Assembly: GCA_018657165.1 (NCBI GenBank)
Contig: JABHXS010000053.1
Location: 1 to 5,497, forward strand
Direction of reading: 5' to 3'
DNA from: Nitrosomonadales bacterium
Lineage (GTDB): Bacteria > Pseudomonadota > Gammaproteobacteria > Burkholderiales > Methylophilaceae
Length of the DNA stretch: 5,497 nt
The position numbers and the translations under genes were made by a program. Below, one piece after another: positions 1 through 5,497 of this stretch (its first letter is position 1; every line of letters starts with the position of its first letter). A model generated the notes under the pieces. That model saw only the letters and a list, made by a program, of their open reading frames with translations, did no database searches and was not told the DNA's origin.

Positions 1-1369
1 GCTTCCACAAGATGCTCAAATTAAAATAGATTTTCAAGGATGTAGTGAAAAAGGGCTTTGTTATCCCCCGACAACAAATATCATCAATTTGCATAGCAAA
101 GCAGAGGTTGCTTACTTATCGGAAACAGATTCATTTGCTGAAAAACTTAATGATAGAAATTTTATCATTATATTAATAAGTTTTTTTCTAGCAGGCCTAC
201 TTTTATCACTTACCCCCTGCGTTCTGCCCATGGTTCCTATCCTTTCAAGCATTATAATATCATCGAACAAAGATCATGCTATCCGCTTTACTTTAAGTTA
301 TGTTGCTGGCGTATCAGCAACCTACATTATTTTTGGAATTGTTGCTTCAATCACGGGAAGCTTTTTATCTTCAAGTTTACAAAATATCTATTTCTTATTG
401 TTTAACGGGATTATATTTTTCATTTTTGCTTTAGCCATGTTTGATGTTTTTCATTTAAACATTTCTGAAAATAGCTTTCTTTCAAACTTCCTTAATAAAA
501 TAAATAAGAAAAATATCATGCATATATTTTTCTTAGGACTATTTTCAGCCCTCATTTTAAGTCCATGTGTTGCCCCTCCACTGGCAGCAGCAATTTTATA
601 TATTAGCCAGTCCAATAATATTTTCTTAGGGGGTCTTTCATTATTTGGAATGAGTATTGGAATGAGTATGCCTTTATTACTAATTGGATTTTCTGCTAAC
701 AAGCTTCTTCCCAAACCAGGTATTTGGATGATTAAGGTTAAAAAACTTCTTGGCTTTATTCTTATTGGAATGGCAATTTATATTATCCGCCCTATGTTGA
801 GCGAATCTATTTTTTATTTTCTTTTAAATACTTTACTAACATCCACTTTTATTTATTACTTATTTTTTACTAAAAATAAAATAGCACTTATTAAAATAGT
901 CTTGATCACAAGTTTTCTCCTATCATTGTTTTCTAATATCTTTCTTGCGGAAAATCTTTTGGATAAGGATAAAGATTTAATTTCATTTAAAAGTAAGCCA
1001 AATTTTATTGTTATTAATACAGTTGATGAGTTAAACAATTTAATTTCTACAAATAATAAAAAGCCGATCATGCTCGATTTTTATGCGGACTGGTGTATCA
1101 CATGCCTTGAATTTGAGAAATTTACTTTTACAAATGAACAAGTACGTGCATTAATGAATGAATATGTTTTATTGAAGGTTGATGTCACTAATAATACAGG
1201 GAGCCATAAAAAACTTATGCGTGAATTTGAAATTTTTGGGCCTCCCGCTATCATATTTTTTAATTCTTCTGGAAGTGAGATTAGAAGGATAAGAACAATC
1301 GGCTTTAAAAATGCAAAAGATTTCAAAAAAATATTACGAATAGGGCTAAAGCATGAGAAAGAATTTTAA
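1..1369 (+). CDS. dsbD: Thiol:disulfide interchange protein DsbD, 5'-truncated by the window edge
   Basis: Inner-membrane reductase that carries electrons from cytoplasmic thioredoxin to periplasmic thiol proteins. The frame is open from base 2, so about 455 residues are visible, against about 565 in E. coli DsbD; the signal peptide and most of the N-terminal alpha domain lie upstream. The TTG at 89 is internal, because the codons before it encode the end of the alpha domain, with its redox pair in CSEKGLC (bases 41-61) followed by YPP. Counting from that TTG, about eight hydrophobic segments span residues 26-287. They include the paired membrane cysteines C44 (TPCVLPM) and C160 (SPCVAPP). 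The C-terminal thioredoxin-like gamma domain has YADWCITC (C336, C339) and a probable cis-proline at P386. All three cysteine pairs are present, so the protein looks functional. It overlaps the next gene by 17 bases, which suggests co-transcription. The related CcdA family is shorter and lacks the two flanking domains. Confidence 0.96.
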   Translation, partial: LPQDAQIKIDFQGCSEKGLCYPPTTNIINLHSKAEVAYLSETDSFAEKLNDRNFIIILISFFLAGLLLSLTPCVLPMVPILSSIIISSNKDHAIRFTLSYVAGVSATYIIFGIVASITGSFLSSSLQNIYFLLFNGIIFFIFALAMFDVFHLNISENSFLSNFLNKINKKNIMHIFFLGLFSALILSPCVAPPLAAAILYISQSNNIFLGGLSLFGMSIGMSMPLLLIGFSANKLLPKPGIWMIKVKKLLGFILIGMAIYIIRPMLSESIFYFLLNTLLTSTFIYYLFFTKNKIALIKIVLITSFLLSLFSNIFLAENLLDKDKDLISFKSKPNFIVINTVDELNNLISTNNKKPIMLDFYADWCITCLEFEKFTFTNEQVRALMNEYVLLKVDVTNNTGSHKKLMREFEIFGPPAIIFFNSSGSEIRRIRTIGFKNAKDFKKILRIGLKHEKEF

Positions 1370-1895
1370 ATTTATACTACTGATTATTTTGATTGGTGTC
1401 ATTGCTGCTTTTACTGGCTATTTAATTAAAAAAAATGATATTGATAAAGAATTGGATGTTTCAGATGTTTCAAATATCACTACTAAGAAATTTTTTAGCT
1501 CTCAAATTATAGATACTGCTGGGAAGAAGGTTGCCTTGTCAAAGTTTGAAGGTAAATGGCTGTTAATAAACTTTTGGGCTACATGGTGTGCACCTTGTCG
1601 AGAAGAAATACCTGAGTTAAACGAATTTTCTCATCAAAATAAACATATCCAAACTATTGCAATAGCTATTGATGATTTAGAATCAGTTAACAAATTCACT
1701 AAAAAAATACCGATTCAGTATTTGTCTTTTATTGCTGAGAATGAAGGTGTTGAATTATCCCAATCGCTTGGGAACGAAAGAGGCATTTTACCTTTTAGTA
1801 TTATTATTGGTCCTGATAGAAAAATTGAAAAAATATTTTACGGTCGATTAAAATTAAATCAATTAAATCAAGCACTAAACTCAATTATTCGATAG
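1353..1895 (+). CDS. TlpA/ResA-type membrane-anchored periplasmic thioredoxin-like protein
   Basis: A 180-residue thiol-disulfide oxidoreductase of the TlpA/ResA/DsbE-like family. Residues 7-25 form one hydrophobic segment after a basic start (MRKNFK), with no lipobox cysteine, so it is probably an uncleaved anchor with the domain in the periplasm. The AhpC/TSA-Redoxin-like fold covers about residues 45-180. Its active site is WCAPC (C79, C82) within NFWATWCAPCREE, and the probable cis-proline is P147 in GILPFSI. The ATG lies inside the end of dsbD, with AGGG at 1342-1345 as a modest ribosome binding site seven bases upstream. Being encoded next to DsbD, it is probably kept reduced by it; roles in cytochrome c maturation or periplasmic thiol repair are both possible. 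No heme-handling gene is visible, so I do not assign ccmG or resA. Confidence 0.9.
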   Translation: MRKNFKFILLIILIGVIAAFTGYLIKKNDIDKELDVSDVSNITTKKFFSSQIIDTAGKKVALSKFEGKWLLINFWATWCAPCREEIPELNEFSHQNKHIQTIAIAIDDLESVNKFTKKIPIQYLSFIAENEGVELSQSLGNERGILPFSIIIGPDRKIEKIFYGRLKLNQLNQALNSIIR

Positions 1896-1935
1896 ATAGA
1901 CCACTAAAGTTACTTAAAATCTATTAAAATATAGA

Positions 1936-1965
1936 CAAAATAGGTTAATTTCGGCAAAATAGGTT
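1936..1965. repeat. 11-bp direct repeat upstream of aroQ
   Basis: The word CAAAATAGGTT occurs at 1936-1946 and again, identically, at 1955-1965, 19 bases apart start to start, in the 103-base gap between the tlpA-like gene and aroQ. The match ends exactly at 11 bases on both sides. The second copy sits just before the TATAAA candidate -10 box. It could be a pair of regulator-binding sites or chance in AT-rich DNA; the sequence alone does not decide. Confidence 0.5.
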
Positions 1966-1974
1966 TTTTATAAA
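1945..1974 (+). promoter_or_regulatory. Candidate sigma70-like promoter for aroQ-accBC-prmA
   Basis: TATAAA at 1969-1974 is a good -10 match. The only element at a usable distance is TTAATT at 1945-1950, a poor -35 (3 of 6 consensus bases) with an 18-base spacer. Transcription would begin near 1981, giving a leader of roughly 18 bases before the aroQ ATG. AT-rich DNA yields such boxes by chance, so this is a weak call. It is supported mainly by its position in the only sizeable gap of the window. Confidence 0.3.
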
Positions 1975-1998
1975 CATATATTTACTAATATAAAATTC

Positions 1999-2430
1999 AT
2001 GTTAAAAAAAAGAGTAAGTATTATACACGGGCCTAATTTAAATTTACTAGGCAAAAGAGAGCCCGAGCACTATGGAAACATGACGCTTGAAGAAATTAAT
2101 TCTATGTTAATTAATCGAGCGAAAGAATTAAATATTGAAATAGATATTTTTCAAAGTAATAGTGAGTCTGAAATTATTGATAAGATACAATCATTATCAA
2201 GTGATTTTACTATTATAAATCCTGCTGCCTTTACCCATAGCTCAGTAGCAATTAGAGATAGTCTTGTTGCAAAAAAAATAAAATTTATTGAGATTCATCT
2301 CTCGAATGTATTTGCAAGAGAAGCTTTTAGAAAAAATTCTTTTTTCTCTGATGTAGCAGTTGCTATCATAAGTGGATTAGGGCCTGAAGGATATGTTGCA
2401 GCACTGAATTACATAAATCAATCTGAATAA
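1999..2430 (+). CDS. aroQ: 3-dehydroquinate dehydratase, type II
   Basis: Converts 3-dehydroquinate to 3-dehydroshikimate, the third step of the shikimate pathway to aromatic amino acids, in the cytoplasm; the family is typically a dodecamer. At 143 residues it has the usual length. The signature GPNLNLLGKREP starts at residue 11, and the predicted catalytic residues are R20 and Y25 (in the flexible lid) and H100 in IEIHLSN. Other substrate-site residues by family comparison are N74 in NPAAFTHSS, H80, R107 and R111. The ATG was chosen because it sits the usual distance before the GPNLNLLG motif. No Shine-Dalgarno sequence precedes it; the upstream bases are almost all A and T. It is followed after 20 bases by accB, an arrangement common in Proteobacteria. 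All key residues are intact. Confidence 0.97.
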   Translation: MLKKRVSIIHGPNLNLLGKREPEHYGNMTLEEINSMLINRAKELNIEIDIFQSNSESEIIDKIQSLSSDFTIINPAAFTHSSVAIRDSLVAKKIKFIEIHLSNVFAREAFRKNSFFSDVAVAIISGLGPEGYVAALNYINQSE

Positions 2431-2436
2431 AAACTT

Positions 2437-2441
2437 GAGGT
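2437..2441 (+). promoter_or_regulatory. Ribosome binding site of accB
   Basis: GAGGT lies nine bases before the accB ATG in the 20-base aroQ-accB gap. It is the clearest Shine-Dalgarno match in the window and fixes the start of accB. By contrast aroQ, accC and prmA have no comparable sequence. Confidence 0.75.
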
Positions 2442-2450
2442 AAAGATAAA

Positions 2451-2915
2451 ATGGATTTAAGAAAGCTAAAAACCCTGATCGATTTAGTAGAAGCATCAGA
2501 TATTTCTGAACTTGAACTAACAGAGGGCGAAGAAAGGGTAAAAATCACTCGACAAAGCACCCCCCAAACACCCATAGCGCCTGTTAACTATATTCAGCAA
2601 CCAATAGAAACCCCTAATCTTCAGACTCCAACTAAAGCTGAGCCCCCCAGTGAAGCAAAGGATGGAAATGCGGATGAAGATAGGAATGTGATTACTTCGC
2701 CAATGGTGGGTACTTTTTATAGAGCCGCCTCTCCGGATTCGGCACCTTTTATAGATATTGGATCCACTGTGAAGAAGGGTGAAACTTTATGCATTATCGA
2801 AGCTATGAAAATTCTTAATGAAATAGAATCCGATAAAGAAGGCACAATTTCTAAAATATTAATTGAAAACGGTCAGCCTGTAGAGTTCGGACAACCTCTT
2901 TTCGTAATAAGTTAA
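2451..2915 (+). CDS. accB: Biotin carboxyl carrier protein of acetyl-CoA carboxylase (BCCP)
   Basis: Carries the biotin that shuttles a carboxyl group between biotin carboxylase (AccC) and the carboxyltransferase (AccA/AccD, not in this window), in the first committed step of fatty acid synthesis. At 154 residues it matches the E. coli length (156). Residues 1-35 are the conserved N-terminal segment ([13 protein letters not shown]...). Residues 36-78 are a Pro/Thr/Glu-rich flexible linker, and residues 79-154 are the biotinyl domain. The biotinylated lysine is K120 in [10 protein letters not shown]. The insert forming the 'thumb' typical of bacterial BCCP is present around residues 91-99 (RAASPDSAP). 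A good ribosome binding site supports the ATG. Only four bases separate it from accC, so the two subunits are surely co-expressed. Confidence 0.98.
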   Translation: MDLRKLKTLIDLVEASDISELELTEGEERVKITRQSTPQTPIAPVNYIQQPIETPNLQTPTKAEPPSEAKDGNADEDRNVITSPMVGTFYRAASPDSAPFIDIGSTVKKGETLCIIEAMKILNEIESDKEGTISKILIENGQPVEFGQPLFVIS

Positions 2916-2919
2916 AAAC

Positions 2920-4266
2920 ATGTTTGATAAAATTTTAATTGCCAATCGTGGTGAGATAGCCCTTAGAATCCTCAGGGCTTGTAGAGCAATGGGCATTAAA
3001 ACAGTCACCGTCTACTCGGAGGCTGATGCTGAAGCAAAATATGTAAAACTTTCCGATGAATCAGTTTGTATTGGCCCAGCACCTTCCAACCTAAGCTACT
3101 TGAACATTCCAGCAATTATCAGTGCAGCAGAAGTAACTGATGCTCAAGCCATCCATCCCGGTTACGGCTTTCTTTCAGAAAATGCAGATTTTGCTGAGCG
3201 TGTTGAAAAAAGTGGATTTACGTTTATTGGCCCAAGGCCTGAAACAATTAGAATGATGGGTGACAAAGTTAGTGCTAAAGAAACAATGCGGAAAACAGGA
3301 GTGCCGTGTGTTCCTGGTTCTGATGGTGCCATCCCCGATGATAGCGATGAAATCAAAGAAATTGCGAAAAAAATTGGGTACCCTGTCATTATTAAAGCTG
3401 CTGGAGGGGGAGGGGGTCGAGGTATGCGTGTAGTACATACTGAAGCCGCACTTCTGAACTCAGTGGTAATGACCAAGAATGAAGCTCAAGTTGCTTTTGG
3501 AAATCCCGTCGTCTACATGGAAAAATTTCTTGGAAAACCTAGACACATTGAATTTCAAGTATTAGCTGACTCTCATAAAAATGCTATTCATCTTGGAACT
3601 AGAGACTGTTCCCTTCAAAGACGTCACCAAAAAATTGTTGAAGAAGCGCCTGCACCTGGAATTAGTGAAAGGCAAATGAACAAAATTGGTGCTAGATGTG
3701 CATCAGCATGCGAAAAAATAAATTATCGAGGTGCGGGCACATTTGAATTCTTATATGAGAATGGTGAATTTTACTTCATTGAAATGAATACCAGACTTCA
3801 GGTTGAGCATACTGTTACTGAGCTCATTACCGATATTGATTTAGTACAAGAGCAAATAAAAATTGCCTTTGGTGAAAAGCTCTCTTTTCGTCAAAAAGAT
3901 ATTAAATATCATGGTCATGCTATTGAATGTCGAATTAATGCGGAAGATCCATATAACTTCATGCCTTCACCAGGTACTATTTCTAGATTTCATCTTCCAG
4001 GTGGTCCTGGCGTCAGGATTGATACACATGCTTATGGAGGTTATAAAGTCCCGTCTAACTATGATTCAATGGTTGGAAAATTAATAACTTATGGTGAATC
4101 CAGAGATATTTCGCTTGCCAGAATGGATATTGCTTTATCTGAAATTGTCATTGAGGGTATAAAAACAAATGTCCCGCTTCATAGAGACCTCATGAGCGAT
4201 CTTAGCTTCATGGATGGTGGCGTTAATATTCATTACCTTGAAAATAAACTAAAAAATAAAACATAA
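2920..4266 (+). CDS. accC: Biotin carboxylase subunit of acetyl-CoA carboxylase
   Basis: ATP-dependent carboxylation of the biotin on AccB, using bicarbonate; a cytoplasmic ATP-grasp enzyme. Its 448 residues align with E. coli AccC (449) without a visible shift, so active-site positions can be read directly. Nucleotide contacts are K116 and K159, with the glycine-rich loop GGGGGRGM at 162-169. H209 and K238 (RRHQK) follow. Metal and catalytic residues are E276, E288, N290 and R292 ([10 protein letters not shown]), with E296 and R338 also present. The N-terminal domain begins with the typical [13 protein letters not shown]. The C-terminal biotin carboxylase domain (about 330-440) includes FMPSPG and the YDSMVGKL stretch. 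It starts four bases after accB without a clear Shine-Dalgarno sequence, so translation probably depends on coupling to accB. Confidence 0.99.
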   Translation: MFDKILIANRGEIALRILRACRAMGIKTVTVYSEADAEAKYVKLSDESVCIGPAPSNLSYLNIPAIISAAEVTDAQAIHPGYGFLSENADFAERVEKSGFTFIGPRPETIRMMGDKVSAKETMRKTGVPCVPGSDGAIPDDSDEIKEIAKKIGYPVIIKAAGGGGGRGMRVVHTEAALLNSVVMTKNEAQVAFGNPVVYMEKFLGKPRHIEFQVLADSHKNAIHLGTRDCSLQRRHQKIVEEAPAPGISERQMNKIGARCASACEKINYRGAGTFEFLYENGEFYFIEMNTRLQVEHTVTELITDIDLVQEQIKIAFGEKLSFRQKDIKYHGHAIECRINAEDPYNFMPSPGTISRFHLPGGPGVRIDTHAYGGYKVPSNYDSMVGKLITYGESRDISLARMDIALSEIVIEGIKTNVPLHRDLMSDLSFMDGGVNIHYLENKLKNKT

Positions 4267-4270
4267 TAAA

Positions 4271-5170
4271 ATGGCATGGACAAATCTAACCTTTTTTGCT
4301 GAAGAAAAAGATATTGATTTATTAAGTGATGAGTTAGATAAAAATGGTGCCTTATCAGTTTTTATTCAAGATAAAAATTTAAATAAAAATAACGAAGAAT
4401 TGATTTTTGGTGAACCTCATAGTGGGCCGAACAAATTTTGGTCAACCAATCAAATACAAGCATTATTTGATGACTCTATTGATATCAAAAAAATCCAGCA
4501 AAGCCTCGCCACAAATTTCAAAGACATTGATTTCAAATTTAATACTTCACCTGTTTCTGAAACTGATTGGGTAAAATTGTCACAATCTCAATTTAAGCCT
4601 ATTTGTATAAAAAATAAAATATATATTGTTCCATCATGGCATGAAATAGAAAAACCAAACCTCATTAATATTATTCTAGATCCAGGGTTAGCTTTTGGGA
4701 CCGGGGCGCATCCAACTACTCACCTATGTACAGAATGGCTCATCGATAATGTTACTAAAAATACACAAGTGCTCGATTATGGTTGCGGCTCAGGTATTTT
4801 AGCAATCGCTGCTGATAAGCTCGGCGCTCAAAAAGTAATAGGGGTTGATATAGATGCTCAAGCAATTACAGCAAGCCGCGAAAATGGAAAACTAAATAAA
4901 TGTAATATTGCTTGGTTAAATACCAATAAAGATTTTAAATTTCAAGCTGATTTAATTGTTGCAAATATATTATCTAGTGCACTCACAGTGTTAGCTCCAT
5001 TATTGGCAAGTTATTGTAGCCCAAAAGGGAAAATTGCCTTATCAGGTATACTAGAATCTCAAGAAGAACAAATTAAACAAATTTATTCCCCTTGGTTTAA
5101 ATTTGAAAAAACTCTAAAAAGCAATGGGTGGGTATGTCTAAGTGGGATTAAAGAACACAATAAAATTTAG
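4271..5170 (+). CDS. prmA: Ribosomal protein L11 methyltransferase
   Basis: S-adenosylmethionine-dependent enzyme that trimethylates ribosomal protein L11 in the cytoplasm; loss is usually tolerated in bacteria. The 299 residues compare with 293 in E. coli. The N-terminal part (MAWTNLTFFA onward) corresponds to the small L11-recognition domain. The family signature DPGLAFGTGAHPTT is at 137-150. The SAM-binding motif I is LDYGCGSGILA at 168-178, with the acidic ribose-binding stretch GVDID at 191-195. The downstream motif DLIVANIL is at 227-234, N232 being the conserved active-site-side residue. The gene begins four bases after accC with no Shine-Dalgarno sequence, pointing to coupled translation. 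The accBC-prmA linkage is common in Proteobacteria. The last 29 bases overlap the next frame. Confidence 0.97.
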   Translation: MAWTNLTFFAEEKDIDLLSDELDKNGALSVFIQDKNLNKNNEELIFGEPHSGPNKFWSTNQIQALFDDSIDIKKIQQSLATNFKDIDFKFNTSPVSETDWVKLSQSQFKPICIKNKIYIVPSWHEIEKPNLINIILDPGLAFGTGAHPTTHLCTEWLIDNVTKNTQVLDYGCGSGILAIAADKLGAQKVIGVDIDAQAITASRENGKLNKCNIAWLNTNKDFKFQADLIVANILSSALTVLAPLLASYCSPKGKIALSGILESQEEQIKQIYSPWFKFEKTLKSNGWVCLSGIKEHNKI

Positions 5171-5497
5171 TGGTTGGATATACATTTTAATTTATGTAAT
5201 TTTTTCTTTTGGTTGTGTAACAACCAAAAAAGAACAATTACCAGCACCTCATAATAACTATAGTGGGTTAACAGTTGATACTTATTTCGGTGAAGATGGG
5301 GGAGTAAATTCCGAGATGATGAGGGCATGTTCTAAATATGGCGGACTTGATCAAAACAGCATTAGTAATTTAGGTGATGATTTACTATTACAAGATATTT
5401 TTAGCTACCACTGTAATTTTTCAAATAGAGCATCTGATGAGATAACTATCGATGGAAGATCTGTTAAACGATTATCAGGAAGTGCTGCCAGGAAAAA
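5142..5497 (+). CDS. Probable lipoprotein of unknown function, 3'-truncated by the window edge
   Basis: A frame open for 118 codons to the window end. A TAA at 5139-5141 directly precedes a GTG, and no other usual start codon occurs before the hydrophobic segment, so the GTG is the likely start. GGTG at 5127-5130 could pair with the 16S tail. The N-terminus has K4 and K8, a hydrophobic stretch from W12 to F23, then SFGC with C25. This fits the general lipoprotein pattern, although -3 is Ser rather than the favoured Leu. After cleavage the protein would begin CVTTKKEQ, with no Asp at +2, so outer-membrane sorting is plausible. Two further cysteines (C63, C91) could form a disulfide. An open frame this long in AT-rich DNA, with a signal sequence, argues that it is a real gene. 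It overlaps prmA by 29 bases and probably belongs to the same transcript. I do not recognise the family. Confidence 0.72.
   Translation, partial: MGLKNTIKFSGWIYILIYVIFSFGCVTTKKEQLPAPHNNYSGLTVDTYFGEDGGVNSEMMRACSKYGGLDQNSISNLGDDLLLQDIFSYHCNFSNRASDEITIDGRSVKRLSGSAARK
5207..5229. repeat. Perfect 10-bp inverted repeat with a 3-base loop
   Basis: TTTTGGTTGT at 5207-5216 is complementary to ACAACCAAAA at 5220-5229 around the loop GTA. It lies inside the lipoprotein-like frame; the left arm ends with the codon of the predicted lipid-modified cysteine. The T-tract comes before and the A-tract after the hairpin on the + strand, so it does not have the layout of an intrinsic terminator in that direction. 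Confidence 0.6.

Noticed and set aside
89..91. TTG considered as the start of dsbD
   Set aside because: The same frame is open to base 2 and encodes the conserved alpha-domain motif CSEKGLCYPP upstream, so the gene continues beyond the window.
451..1326. Three minus-strand open frames (451-714, 856-1071, 1081-1326) opposite dsbD
   Set aside because: They lie wholly antisense to a well-supported DsbD with all its motifs, show no recognisable domain, and have no ribosome binding site or gap of their own.
1920..1935. Small inverted repeat after the tlpA-like gene, considered as a terminator
   Set aside because: The stem is only five base pairs with a single G-C pair and no T-run follows, so it is too weak for an intrinsic terminator.
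2366..2575. Minus-strand open frame across the aroQ-accB junction
   Set aside because: Antisense to two confident genes, low-complexity serine-rich translation, no family features.
2805..2820. EAMKIL around the AccB biotin lysine, instead of the more usual EAMKMM or EAMKLL
   Set aside because: A conservative Ile for Met/Leu change next to the lysine; the rest of the biotinyl domain is normal, so it is not a meaningful anomaly.
3402..3417. G-rich run resembling a possible G-quadruplex
   Set aside because: It is explained by consecutive glycine codons of the ATP-binding GGGGG loop of AccC.
3162..3476. Two overlapping minus-strand frames opposite accC
   Set aside because: Their Pro/Ser-rich runs are the reverse complement of the AccC glycine loop; AccC is certain here.
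3863..4084. Plus-strand 73-codon frame inside accC in another frame
   Set aside because: Fully nested in accC, whose protein aligns without a shift; no independent start signal.

Overview
The window holds a housekeeping gene block with every gene on the + strand. It looks like a streamlined, AT-rich proteobacterium: roughly one third G+C by eye, short gaps, gene overlaps and A/T-ending codons throughout. The order dsbD - tlpA-like - aroQ - accB - accC - prmA and the AccB N-terminus ([13 protein letters not shown]) resemble Betaproteobacteria. A small-genome member of the Methylophilaceae type is my best guess. That placement is inference from memory of gene order and sequence style, not a search result.

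Layout: (1) Bases 1-1369 carry the 3' part of dsbD, the inner-membrane thiol-disulfide reductase; its N-terminal part lies upstream of the window. (2) Bases 1353-1895 encode a membrane-anchored TlpA/ResA-type thioredoxin overlapping the end of dsbD. (3) A 103-base gap (1896-1998) is the longest non-coding stretch. It has an 11-bp direct repeat and a weak promoter-like site, and no convincing terminator. (4) Bases 1999-5170 carry aroQ, accB, accC and prmA, with gaps of 20, 4 and 4 bases. (5) From a GTG at 5142, inside the end of prmA, a further reading frame runs off the window; it encodes a probable lipoprotein of unknown function.

Functionally, DsbD would pass electrons from the cytoplasm to the periplasm, where the TlpA-like protein is a plausible client. 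AroQ acts in the shikimate pathway. AccB and AccC are the biotin carrier and biotin carboxylase of acetyl-CoA carboxylase, the first step of fatty acid synthesis. PrmA methylates ribosomal protein L11. All recognised enzymes keep their key residues, and none is broken. I found no mobile element, CRISPR array, tRNA or rRNA gene, and no sign of an undescribed multi-gene system. The least explained parts are the terminal lipoprotein-like frame and the short repeat upstream of aroQ.
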